Shown one piece after another: positions 32,503 to 40,758 of a stretch of DNA of 64,000 nucleotides (its first letter is position 1; each line of letters begins with the position of its first letter). The stretch is taken from the NCBI GenBank assembly GCA_934271275.1, contig CAKQRD010000008.1:62001-126000 (forward strand), written 5' to 3'. Source of the stretch: an uncultured Clostridia bacterium (GTDB lineage: Bacteria; Bacillota; Clostridia; Christensenellales; Borkfalkiaceae). Below the pieces are notes generated by a model. That model was given only the letters and a program-made list of their open reading frames with translations, was not told the DNA's origin and searched no databases. Position numbers and translations under genes: made by a program.

Positions 32503-34839
32503 ATGTCGAACACAAAAGAAAACGAGACCGTTTACGCTTTCGGTTCGCCCGCCGCAACCGCCGCCGCAACTGCCGCAAACTTTACGCCCGCCGCAACCGC
32601 CGCAACGGATAAGGTCGTTAAAGCCGATAAAGCAGGCGAGGGCGAAAAGACCGCGAAAACCGCGAAAAAAGTGAAGCTGCCTTTTAAAAAGCTTATGAAT
32701 TTCCGTTTATCCGTATTCGCCGCGGGGGCGACGATTGCGGGGATATTCTGCGCCGAAAACTACCTTTTGGGCAAAACCGTTTCTGCCGCCGTTTTTCTTT
32801 GTGCGTTCGTTATATTATGCGCGGTTTTTCTTATATTTTATACCGATTATGCCGAAAAGTCGCGCGCAAAACGAAATTTTCTTTTCGTACTCGTTTTCAT
32901 TCTGTTGTTTGCCGTCGGCGCGTCGGGATTTACGGCAAGGTTCAAAGCCTTTTCTTCCCGCGAACTCGGCGGGCATTATTATACCGTTACGGGAAACGTT
33001 TGTTCTAAAACCGAAACCTCTTACGGCACTGCTCTCGAAATAAAGAACGCTTTCACAGAAGGCGTTTATAAAGGAGAAACGGGCTACAAAATCGTGCTGA
33101 CGGTTGACGGCAAAACGACCGCGGACGTCGGCGATAAAATAAGCTTTTTCGCGTTTTTAACCGAATATTCCGTCGTTTACGACGGAAAGCTCGCCGCAAA
33201 CCGCTTGGCGGAAGGCGTTAAGTACCGCGCGGAAATTTCTGCTTCGGATATAAAAATTCTCTCGCACTCGCCCGATATTTTTCAAACCGCCAACCTTTTT
33301 ATAAAACGCGCGCTCGAAAACGGTATGACGGGCGACGAATTCGGCGTGGCGTACGCGATGCTGACGGGCGGGTCGGAATTTGTCGGCGACGAACTTTTGT
33401 CCGTATACCGCGATCTGGGTATAGCGCATATATTCGCCGTATCGGGACTGCATATCGGCTTTTTCGCCGCCGCGCTTTCGTTCGTCCTTAAAAAGTGCAG
33501 GGTAAACCGCTTTGCCCTTTCCGCAGTCGTAATATTATCTTCGTTTTTCTATTCGGGCGTATGCGGATTTTCCTCGTCTTCGCTCCGAGCGGCGATTATG
33601 TGTTCCGTTTCTTTTGCCGCGAGCCTTTCGGGCAAACGCTACGACGGTTTATCCGCGCTCGGCGTTGCGGCGACGCTCGTACTCGTATATAGTCCCGCCG
33701 AACTGTTCACCGCGGGCTTCGTTCTTTCGTTCACCATAGTTGCGGGGCTGTTGATTTTTGCGCCCGCGCTTTCGCGGCTTTTCGGAAAATTCTTGCCGAA
33801 ACGGCTCGCTTCTTCCGTCGCGGCGGTGCTTGCGGCGTTCGCGTTCTCCGTTCCCGTCCTGTTATGGTCGTTCGGGAAAATTTCAGTATTGTCCGTACTC
33901 GTAAATCTTATATTTCTCCCCGTCGTCGGCGTTTTATACGTCGCGCTTTTCGCGCTCGCCGTAATCTCGGGGATATTCGGCGGGAACGCAGTGCTTCTGT
34001 TTTTGCCCGCCAAGGCGATAGGCGTTATAAACTATCTCGCTACGTTCGCGAAGGGCGCGGCTTTAATCGTCGCGGGTACGGCGTTCGGTTTTCTCGCGGT
34101 GTTCTGGTACGCTTCCTTTATATCCGCAAGCGGAATTATCAACCTTAAAAGGACGGCGAAAATCGTCGTTTCGGTCGCGCTCGCGGCGGTTTTCGTTATC
34201 GGAACGGCGACTGTGTCGGCGGTGAACGCAACGAGAACGGAAGCGTATCTCCTCGGCAACGGCAAGGTTTCCGCGGCGATAGTAAAAACGCCCGAGGGCA
34301 ACTCTCTGATACTTGCGGACTTTAACGAGAGCTTTTCTCCGAGCGTGATTTTCCGCGCGGCGGAAAGAAAGGGGATAACCCGTCTCGACACCGTGTATAT
34401 TTTAAGCGGCGACAAAAGCACGGACGCGCAGGTCGTTTTGTCCGTTCTCAGGCACGGCTTCGATATTGAAAACGCGGTGTATTTCGGCGAGCGTGACGAG
34501 GTTATGGAAACGATTATAAAAAAGATTTTCAAAAATATTTCCGTTACCGCGATGAAGGACGGCGAGACGATACGGCGCGGCGGGCTTACTTTTTCTTACC
34601 TTTCGGGTGGGCGCGCCGCGGAGATTAAGACGGGGAAATTTTCTGCGGCAATAGCGGGAAAAGTCGGCGAAAACGACGTGAAAACAGCAGATTTCAAGGG
34701 CGGATACGATTTCGCGGTCTGCTCCGACTACGCGGAGACTTTAAACGCCGCGCTTTCTCCGCGCGAAATTTATACTTTTTTATATTCCGAACGCTTTACA
34801 AACGTAGTCTCCTCGGGTATAATATCGTTGCGATTTTAA
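32503..34839 (+). CDS. comEC: ComEC/Rec2 family DNA-uptake channel protein
   Basis: ComEC forms the membrane channel that takes up single-stranded DNA. The 778-residue protein has an Ala/Thr/Lys-rich cytoplasmic head (1-65), two membrane helices, a DUF4131/OB-like extracellular part (about 140-255) and the Competence domain with many helices (about 260-560). That domain includes the hallmark LGIAHIFAVSGLHIGF. The C-terminal 200 residues should be a metallo-beta-lactamase-like domain, but the expected HxHxDH is absent: the equivalent place reads TVYILSGDKSTDAQVV. DNA degradation by this domain is therefore unlikely. A MATE pump gene follows 15 bp later. Confidence 0.87.
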   Translation: MSNTKENETVYAFGSPAATAAATAANFTPAATAATDKVVKADKAGEGEKTAKTAKKVKLPFKKLMNFRLSVFAAGATIAGIFCAENYLLGKTVSAAVFLCAFVILCAVFLIFYTDYAEKSRAKRNFLFVLVFILLFAVGASGFTARFKAFSSRELGGHYYTVTGNVCSKTETSYGTALEIKNAFTEGVYKGETGYKIVLTVDGKTTADVGDKISFFAFLTEYSVVYDGKLAANRLAEGVKYRAEISASDIKILSHSPDIFQTANLFIKRALENGMTGDEFGVAYAMLTGGSEFVGDELLSVYRDLGIAHIFAVSGLHIGFFAAALSFVLKKCRVNRFALSAVVILSSFFYSGVCGFSSSSLRAAIMCSVSFAASLSGKRYDGLSALGVAATLVLVYSPAELFTAGFVLSFTIVAGLLIFAPALSRLFGKFLPKRLASSVAAVLAAFAFSVPVLLWSFGKISVLSVLVNLIFLPVVGVLYVALFALAVISGIFGGNAVLLFLPAKAIGVINYLATFAKGAALIVAGTAFGFLAVFWYASFISASGIINLKRTAKIVVSVALAAVFVIGTATVSAVNATRTEAYLLGNGKVSAAIVKTPEGNSLILADFNESFSPSVIFRAAERKGITRLDTVYILSGDKSTDAQVVLSVLRHGFDIENAVYFGERDEVMETIIKKIFKNISVTAMKDGETIRRGGLTFSYLSGGRAAEIKTGKFSAAIAGKVGENDVKTADFKGGYDFAVCSDYAETLNAALSPREIYTFLYSERFTNVVSSGIISLRF

Positions 34840-34854
34840 TCGGGTAGAGAGTAT

Positions 34855-36354
34855 ATGACGAAAACTGTAAAGACGGAAATAGATTTCGGAAAATCCAAAA
34901 TAGGTAAGATTTTATTAAGGAGCGCGCCGCCCGTAATGTTCGCGCTTCTTATTCAGGCTCTCTATAACATAGTGGACAGCTTTTTCGTGGGTAGGTATTC
35001 GGAGGACGCGCTCACCGCGCTCACCGTTATTTATCCGTTACAGCTCGTTATAATCGCGCTCGCGGTGGGAACGGGCGTCGGCGTAAACACCTATATGGCG
35101 AGGAAATACGCGCAGGGGAAAGAGGAAGAAGCGAAAAATACCGCGGGTACGGGCGTGCTTCTCGCGGTTATTTCGTGGGCGATTTTCGCGCTTATATCCT
35201 TTCTCGTTATGCGTCCGTACGCTTCCGTTTCCGCAAAGTCGGCAGGAGTTATAGACGAGGCGGTTGTTTACGGGAACATAGTCTGCGCGGGGAGTCTCGG
35301 CACGTTTTTGGAAGGCATTTTTTCCAAGGTGCATCAGGCGCGCGGAAATATGCGCGTTCCTATGATAGCGCAGGTCGTCGGCGCGGTTATCAACATAATA
35401 TTCGACCCGATACTTATTTCGGGCTGGGGCTTTATCCCTCGTATGGGCGTTGCGGGCGCGGCGATAGCAACCGTGATGGGACAGGTTGCTTCGGCGGTGA
35501 TAACGGGGGTGAAGGGCTTTCACCTTCCTCCGAAAAGCAACCTCGGAAAGTATATAAAGAAGATTTATTATTACGGCTATTCTTCCGTTTTAATGCAGCT
35601 TTTATATACCTTTTATATAGTGCTTTTAAACGTTATTCTCGCTTCGTTTTCGGACGCGGCGGTCACCGTTTTGGGACTGTATTATAAAATGCAGAGCTTC
35701 TTTTTCATTCCGCTTTTGGGGCTTCAGACCTGCGTCGTGCCGGTTTTAAGTTTTAATTATACCTGCGGATATTACGGAAGGTGCAAAAAGCTGATGACCG
35801 ATTCTATGGTTATTTCGGCGATATTTATGGTTCTCGGGGTGGCGTGCTTCACCCTTATTCCCGAACAGCTTTTAAGAATATTTTCGCAGAGCGCGGACGT
35901 CATCGAAATAGGCAAGGTCGCATTCCCGCTGATTGCGTTAAGCTTTATGCCCGCGGCGGTTTCGTTTATGATGCCCGTATTCTTTCAATCGATAGGCGCG
36001 GGCAAAAAAAGCGCGTTTTTGTCCTGTTTAAGACAGGTTTTATGTCTCGTTCCCATATTCTGGGCGTTCTCCCGAATAGGTCTCGATTATTCTTGGCTGT
36101 CGTTCCCCGTGTCCGAAATAATAACCGTTTCCGTAGGCTTTCCCATGTACCTCGCAACCCTTAAAAAGTGGGGTGTTCTCGGTAAGGGCGCAAGGGTAGA
36201 AGGCGCGAAGAATGCGGAAAACGCGACGAAAAGAGCGGCGACGGCGAGAGGTTGTCCGATAGAGAATAACGCGGCGATCGCGGAAGGCGGCGAAGACCGT
36301 TCCGAAAGCGATTCGGAAAATTCCTCCGAAGATTTCGCGCGAAAAAATATTTGA
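34855..36354 (+). CDS. MATE family efflux transporter
   Basis: The 499-residue protein has twelve predicted membrane helices in two six-helix halves. It opens with IGKILLRSAPPVMFALLIQALYNIVDSFFVGRY, the classic MATE start, and has the internal repeat equivalent near 240-290 (SVLMQLLYTFYIVLLN). It should export drugs or metabolites using a Na+ or H+ gradient. The tail (about 445-499) is hydrophilic and rich in Ala, Glu and Ser. It is probably co-transcribed with comEC. Confidence 0.9.
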   Translation: MTKTVKTEIDFGKSKIGKILLRSAPPVMFALLIQALYNIVDSFFVGRYSEDALTALTVIYPLQLVIIALAVGTGVGVNTYMARKYAQGKEEEAKNTAGTGVLLAVISWAIFALISFLVMRPYASVSAKSAGVIDEAVVYGNIVCAGSLGTFLEGIFSKVHQARGNMRVPMIAQVVGAVINIIFDPILISGWGFIPRMGVAGAAIATVMGQVASAVITGVKGFHLPPKSNLGKYIKKIYYYGYSSVLMQLLYTFYIVLLNVILASFSDAAVTVLGLYYKMQSFFFIPLLGLQTCVVPVLSFNYTCGYYGRCKKLMTDSMVISAIFMVLGVACFTLIPEQLLRIFSQSADVIEIGKVAFPLIALSFMPAAVSFMMPVFFQSIGAGKKSAFLSCLRQVLCLVPIFWAFSRIGLDYSWLSFPVSEIITVSVGFPMYLATLKKWGVLGKGARVEGAKNAENATKRAATARGCPIENNAAIAEGGEDRSESDSENSSEDFARKNI

Positions 36355-36362
36355 AAAAATCG

Positions 36363-36392
36363 TTGACATAACCGCAAAGGTTATGGTATTAT
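36363..36392 (+). promoter_or_regulatory. Promoter of the T-box transcript with an internal palindrome
   Basis: TTGACA (36363-36368), 18-bp spacer, TATTAT (36387-36392). The inverted repeat CATAACC-GCAAA-GGTTATG (36367-36385) lies almost exactly between the two boxes, a typical operator position. Confidence 0.65.
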
Positions 36393-36404
36393 AATATCAA
36401 AGAA

Positions 36405-36680
36405 AATCAAAGCGTTGATGAAGAGACGCCGAGAAAGAGAACTTTTACAGAGAATCCGCGTTCGGTGAGAGCGGAAAAGGACGTTTTCGGTCGTGTAACT
36501 TCGGAGCAGAAAGGAAGAAAACCGTTTTCGGCAAGTAGAACCTTTCCGTGATTGCTGCGTTAAGGCATAGGGGTTGATGGATCCCGAGAGAGGCTTTTTA
36601 TTTAAAAAGCAATTTGAGTGGTACCGCGGGTGGATTATAACTCGTCTCAAAGTAAGTTTACTTTGGGGCGATTTTTTTAT
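36405..36680 (+). promoter_or_regulatory. T-box riboswitch leader
   Basis: The leader has the T-box start GTTGATGAAGAGAC (from 36414), a Stem I with the apical region GGTGAGAGCGG, and the antiterminator signature GAGTGGTACCGCGGG at 36616-36630. The terminator CGTCTCAAAGT / ACTTTGGGGCG with a T run ends at about 36680. Uncharged tRNA should turn the downstream gene on. TGGT in the T-box predicts a tRNA with discriminator A. The specifier codon lies around 36495-36505 (GTAACTTCGG) but I cannot settle which triplet is used; UUC (Phe) and CUU (Leu) are both possible. Confidence 0.85.
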
Positions 36681-36700
36681 TGCCCCGACGGAGGGTTTTT

Positions 36701-38341
36701 ATGGAAAACTGCAAAATTTACCAAAGCTTTATCGACGTGACGGAGGACGATAAGGGTACGCCCCTTAAAATTTCTTTCAAAAACATCGAAAAATTCAATT
36801 TTGCTTTCGACGTCGTTGACGCGCTCGCGCGGAGAAGTCCCAGAAAGCTTGCGATGCTCCATGTTTCGCGGGATAAAACCGAACGTCGCTTTACCTTTTT
36901 CGATATGGCTAAGGAATCCGCCCGCGCGGCTAATTATTTCCGCTCGCTCGGAATAAAAAAGGGCGACCGCGTGCTGATGATATTAAAAAGGCATTATCAG
37001 TTCTGGTTCGCTATGCTGGGACTTAATAAGCTGGGCGCGATAGCTATTCCCGCAACTAATCAGCTCCTTTCTCACGACCTCGAATACCGGTTTAAGGCGG
37101 CGGGCGTTTCCGCGGTTATCTGCACGGCGGAGGGAGAAAGCGCGCGTGAAGTCGATAAAGCGGCGGAAGGCTTTGCGGGGCTTAAACACAAGATAATCGT
37201 GAACGGCGAAAGAGCGGGTTGGAGAAATTTCGACAAGGAGTTCGCGGGTTTTTCGGACAGATTTCCTCGGACGGCGGATTCGCCCTGCGGAAACGACCTT
37301 CTGCTTATGTTTTTCACTTCGGGAACTTCTGGCTATCCCAAAATCGCGGCGCATAATCATAAATATCCGCTCGGGCATTTTCACACCGCAAAATACTGGC
37401 ATTGCGTGGAAGAGGAGGGGTTGCATTTCACCATTTCGGATACGGGCTGGGCAAAGGCTATGTGGGGGAAGCTTTACGGGCAATGGCTTGCGGAAGCGGC
37501 GACCTTCGTATACGACTTCGACCGCTTCGACGCGGCGGACATTCTGCCTATGTTCGCAAAGTATAAAATCACGACCTTCTGCGCGCCGCCGACGATGCTC
37601 CGAATGATGATTAAAGAAGATTTGTCCTGCTACGATTTTTCTTCCGTAAAGCATATGACAACGGCGGGCGAGGCTTTGAACGCCGAGGTTTACAAGCAGT
37701 TCAAAAGGCTTACGGGCTTGAAAATTTACGAGGGCTTCGGACAGTCGGAAACGACTATGCTCGTCGGCAATCTTAAGAACGCGCGGCTTAAAATCGGTTC
37801 TATGGGGAAGCCCGCGCCGATTTACGACATAGAGCTTCTGGGCGAAGACGGTCTGCCCGTTACCCGCGGCGACGTCGGGGAAATCTGCGTGAATATAAAA
37901 GGCGGCAAGCCGTGCGGACTGTTCGCGGGCTATTACGGCGACGAGGAAAAGACCGCCGAGGTTATAAAGGACGGCTATTATCACACGGGCGACACCGCGT
38001 GGCAGGACGAGGACGGGTATTTCTGGTACGTCGGAAGGCGAGACGACGTTATAAAGTCCTCGGGTTACCGCATAGGACCGTTCGAGATAGAAAGCGTTAT
38101 AATGGAGTTGCCGTACGTTCTGGAATGCGGGGTTTCCGCAGAACCCGACGAGGTGCGCGGGCAGATAGTGAAGGCGAGCGTGGTACTCGTGAAAGGTACG
38201 GCGGAGAGCGAGGAGCTTAAAAAGGAAATTCAGGTTTACGTCAAGGAGCATACCGCGCCGTATAAATACCCGAGAAAGGTGGTTTTTAAGAAAGAACTTC
38301 CCAAAACCGTCAGCGGCAAGATAAAGAGAAATATGCTGTAA
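36701..38341 (+). CDS. AMP-forming acyl-CoA synthetase (medium-chain/aryl acid type)
   Basis: I start at 36701 (MENCKIYQSF), 6 bp after GGAGGG. The 546-residue enzyme activates a carboxylic acid with ATP and joins it to CoA. Motifs are LLLMFFTSGTSGYPKIAAHNH (A3, P-loop-like), YEGFGQSETT (A5), YHTGDTAWQDEDGYFWYVGRRDDVIKSSGYRIGPFEIE (A7-A8) and the C-terminal PKTVSGKIKR with the catalytic lysine. It most resembles acetyl/medium-chain acyl-CoA synthetases. Control by a T-box suggests the acid derives from, or the pathway is tied to, an amino acid (for example an aryl or branched-chain acid). That link is inference. Confidence 0.88.
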   Translation: MENCKIYQSFIDVTEDDKGTPLKISFKNIEKFNFAFDVVDALARRSPRKLAMLHVSRDKTERRFTFFDMAKESARAANYFRSLGIKKGDRVLMILKRHYQFWFAMLGLNKLGAIAIPATNQLLSHDLEYRFKAAGVSAVICTAEGESAREVDKAAEGFAGLKHKIIVNGERAGWRNFDKEFAGFSDRFPRTADSPCGNDLLLMFFTSGTSGYPKIAAHNHKYPLGHFHTAKYWHCVEEEGLHFTISDTGWAKAMWGKLYGQWLAEAATFVYDFDRFDAADILPMFAKYKITTFCAPPTMLRMMIKEDLSCYDFSSVKHMTTAGEALNAEVYKQFKRLTGLKIYEGFGQSETTMLVGNLKNARLKIGSMGKPAPIYDIELLGEDGLPVTRGDVGEICVNIKGGKPCGLFAGYYGDEEKTAEVIKDGYYHTGDTAWQDEDGYFWYVGRRDDVIKSSGYRIGPFEIESVIMELPYVLECGVSAEPDEVRGQIVKASVVLVKGTAESEELKKEIQVYVKEHTAPYKYPRKVVFKKELPKTVSGKIKRNML

Positions 38342-38366
38342 TGCGCGAAAAAAGTTTTTTGAGAGT

Positions 38367-38405
38367 AAAAGAAAAATCCCGCGATGACCGCGGGATTTTT
38401 CTTTT
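38367..38405. terminator. Terminator after the acyl-CoA synthetase
   Basis: AAAAGAAAAATCCCGCG and CGCGGGATTTTTCTTTT form a 17-bp perfect stem with a 5-nt loop. Confidence 0.9.
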
Positions 38406-38447
38406 AACGGCTTTCGGCTAAAAAATGAAAAGTTTTTTTCGCGAGGG

Positions 38448-38477
38448 TTGACAAACGCCGCAAAAATATTGTATACT
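38448..38477 (+). promoter_or_regulatory. Sigma-A promoter for the NYN gene
   Basis: TTGACA (38448-38453), 18-bp spacer, TATACT (38472-38477). Confidence 0.82.
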
Positions 38478-38500
38478 TAAACCCGTAAAAAGGGGATTTT

Positions 38501-39292
38501 ATGGAGATTAAAGACAGAACCATCGCTCTTTTAATAGATTCCGACAACGTTTCGAGCGATTATTTTTCAATCATTTTAGACGAACTTTCGCAGTACGGCA
38601 AGGTCACTTACCGCAGGTTGTACGGCGATTTTACCAACAACAAGGCGAACGGCTGGAAAAGCGCGCTTTTAGAGTATTCCATAGAACAGATTCAGCAGGT
38701 AGCGTTCACTTCCGGTAAAAACGCCACCGATTCAAAAATGATCATCGACGCTATGGATATTCTCTATAAAGGCAACGTAGACTGCTTTTGTCTCGCTACG
38801 TCGGACAGCGACTTTACCAACCTTGCGATGAGATTTCGTAACGACAACATAGTCGTAATCGGCGCGGGCGAAAAGAAAACGCCGCTTTCCTTCCGCAGGG
38901 CGTGCGATATTTTTATTCCGATAGACGAAATTCTTTCGGCGGCGAAGGCGGCAAAAGCCGCGGCAAACTCCGCTTCGCAGAAAAAACGCGGCAAAACCAA
39001 GACCGTAGAGGATAAGGAAAAAGCCGCTACCGAAAAGAAGCTCGAAGATCTTGTGAATATCTCTGGCGACATCATCGCGGGCGGCGCGGACCTCGACGGC
39101 TGGATGAACTTTTCTATATTCATAAACGAATTGAGAAGAAAGGAAAACGATTTCAACCCCAAACTGTACGGCTTTACCAACAGTCGCCCGATACAGTTTT
39201 TCAAAAGCATAGAAAAAGACGGAAAATCCGTGTTTATGCTTGAAAAAAGCGACAAAGCGGACAAAATCCGCATAAATCCCGAACAAAAATAA
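38501..39292 (+). CDS. NYN-domain putative ribonuclease with C-terminal OST-HTH/LOTUS-like domain
   Basis: The 263-residue protein begins with a NYN (PIN-like) domain of the LabA/DUF88 group: IALLIDSDNVSSDY (8-21), GKNATDSKMIIDAMDIL and LATSDSDFTNLAMRFR carry the acidic residues that bind the metal. After an Ala/Lys-rich linker (about 145-185) comes a small domain (about 185-255) with GWMNFSIFINELRRKENDFNPKLYGF, the pattern of OST-HTH RNA-binding domains. The combination suggests RNA processing or decay. The physiological target is unknown. It is a single gene ending in a strong terminator. Confidence 0.86.
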   Translation: MEIKDRTIALLIDSDNVSSDYFSIILDELSQYGKVTYRRLYGDFTNNKANGWKSALLEYSIEQIQQVAFTSGKNATDSKMIIDAMDILYKGNVDCFCLATSDSDFTNLAMRFRNDNIVVIGAGEKKTPLSFRRACDIFIPIDEILSAAKAAKAAANSASQKKRGKTKTVEDKEKAATEKKLEDLVNISGDIIAGGADLDGWMNFSIFINELRRKENDFNPKLYGFTNSRPIQFFKSIEKDGKSVFMLEKSDKADKIRINPEQK

Positions 39293-39310
39293 TTTAATAG
39301 AATATGGAAC

Positions 39311-39351
39311 GCGCGGGGCGAAACGAAAGTTTCGCCCCGCGCGAAATTTTT
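39311..39351 (+). terminator. Terminator of the NYN gene
   Basis: GCGCGGGGCGAAAC (39311-39324), loop GAAA, GTTTCGCCCCGCGC (39329-39342), then GAAATTTTTA. Confidence 0.88.
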
Positions 39352-39412
39352 ACCTTAAAAAATTACTAATCGGCAAAGATAAAATTTGCGAAGATTATAA
39401 ATATTGCAAAAA

Positions 39413-39787
39413 TTACAGCAAATCGGAATGAAGAATATAATTTGCCGTGGCGACGTTGGTTGCGATAGGCACGTCGTATACGACGGCTATGCGAAGAAGC
39501 GCCTTAACGTCGGGGTCGTGCGGCTGAGTTTGAAGCGGATCCCATAAAAAGATAATCACGTCGATTTCGCCTTCCGCGGTTTTCGCGCCGATTTCGAGGT
39601 CGCCGCCGAGCGGTCCCGAGAGATAGCGTTTTACTTCAAGTCCCGTAGCTTCTCCGACGAGCTTTGCGGTCGTGCCGGTGCCGCATAAAGCGTAGCGGCT
39701 TAAAATATCTTTGTTTTTTACAGCCCATTCGATGATTTCGGTTTTCTTGTTATCGTGCGCGATGAGCGCTATAGTTTTGTTTTTCAT
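39413..39787 (-). CDS. mgsA: Methylglyoxal synthase
   Basis: The enzyme converts dihydroxyacetone phosphate to methylglyoxal and phosphate, relieving sugar-phosphate stress. The 124-residue protein is full length for the short form. Landmarks are ALIAHDNKK with H11, CGTGTTAKLV (35-44, phosphate binding), SGPLGGD with D63 as catalytic base, and FLWDPLQTQPHDPD with H90. The start follows CGGAGA. It stands alone with its own promoter, convergent to the NYN gene. Confidence 0.96.
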   Translation of the reverse strand: MKNKTIALIAHDNKKTEIIEWAVKNKDILSRYALCGTGTTAKLVGEATGLEVKRYLSGPLGGDLEIGAKTAEGEIDVIIFLWDPLQTQPHDPDVKALLRIAVVYDVPIATNVATANYILHSDLL

Positions 39788-39814
39788 TTTAAGTCTCCGT
39801 GAAATTCTACGTTC

Positions 39815-39843
39815 ATTGTAACATTTTATAAAGCAAATTACAA
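39815..39843 (-). promoter_or_regulatory. Promoter of mgsA
   Basis: On the minus strand TTGTAA (39843-39838), 17-bp spacer, TACAAT (39820-39815). Confidence 0.75.
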
Positions 39844-39894
39844 GAGGTAATTCAAAATCGAGAGAAGAAATATCGAAAATTTAATCTTGATCCC

Positions 39895-39923
39895 TTGCTA
39901 ATCGGGCGCGGGCGTGTTATCAT
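39895..39923 (+). promoter_or_regulatory. Promoter of the flavin reductase gene
   Basis: TTGCTA (39895-39900), 17-bp spacer, TATCAT (39918-39923). Confidence 0.55.
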
Positions 39924-40039
39924 ATTTAAATCCGTATAACAACCGTTCGGGCGGGCGCGGTACGGCGGAATAATCCGATAACGGATAGTATCGCCGCGAT
40001 AAGCCCCCCCCGCGGCAAAATGCGGATAAAGGAGACGAA

Positions 40040-40576
40040 ATGGCTTTTAAAGAAGTGAAGCTCGAAGATCTTAACCTCGACGTTTATAAAACCTTTGCGG
40101 AGGACTGGCTCGCGCTGACGGCGGGGGATAAAAACGGGTATAGCTCTATGACCGTTTCCTGGGGGCAGATGGGTTCGCTCTGGAAGGGCGAGGGGCTGAA
40201 AGCTTTTGCGGGTATGCCCGTCGCGACCGTATACGTCCGCCCGCAGAGATATACCAAAAAATTCATAGACGAACAGCCGTTTTTCACCCTTTCCGCCTTT
40301 AACGGAGAGAGAAAAAGCGAACTCGGATTTCTGGGCAGCAAGTCGGGGAGAGATTACGACGATAAATTGAGGGCTTGCGGACTTACTCCGCTGTACCTCG
40401 AAAACGCGGTCGCGATAGAAGAAGCGGAAACTATTTTCGTGTGCAAAAAGCTGTTCACCTATAAAATGGAAAAAAGCGGCTTTTTCTATCCCGAAACCGC
40501 CGGAAAGAACTACCCGAACGAAGATTTTCATCAGGGCTACATAGGCGAAATAGTTAAGATTTTAAGGAAAATATAA
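40040..40576 (+). CDS. Flavin reductase-like FMN-binding split-barrel protein
   Basis: The 178-residue protein resembles small clostridial flavin reductase family members. WLALTAGDKNGYSSMTVSWGQMGSLW near 23-48 corresponds to the FMN-phosphate loop, ATVYVRPQRYTKKFIDEQPFFTLS to the next strands, and GFFYPETAGKNYPNEDFHQGYIGEIV is the typical C-terminus. It probably binds FMN and reduces or delivers flavin; the partner is unknown. The start follows AAAGGAGACG. Confidence 0.85.
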   Translation: MAFKEVKLEDLNLDVYKTFAEDWLALTAGDKNGYSSMTVSWGQMGSLWKGEGLKAFAGMPVATVYVRPQRYTKKFIDEQPFFTLSAFNGERKSELGFLGSKSGRDYDDKLRACGLTPLYLENAVAIEEAETIFVCKKLFTYKMEKSGFFYPETAGKNYPNEDFHQGYIGEIVKILRKI

Positions 40577-40591
40577 TCCGCTTCGGATAGT

Positions 40592-40626
40592 AAAACGCCG
40601 ACCGAAACACAGGTACGGCGTTTTTT
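40592..40626 (+). terminator. Terminator of the flavin reductase gene
   Basis: AAAACGCCG (40592-40600) pairs with CGGCGTTTT (40616-40624) and six T end it. Confidence 0.85.
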
Positions 40627-40662
40627 AACACTGTCGATAAATTTAAAAAACCCCGTAATATT

Positions 40663-40692
40663 TTGACACGAAAGGGGTAAAAGTTGTATACT
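40663..40692 (+). promoter_or_regulatory. Sigma-A promoter for the CvpA-like gene
   Basis: TTGACA (40663-40668), 18-bp spacer, TATACT (40687-40692). Confidence 0.82.
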
Positions 40693-40758
40693 GATATAAA
40701 CGGGCGGGTTTTTTGCCCTCGTCCGCGACGAAAGGCGAATTAAAACGGAGGAAAAGTT

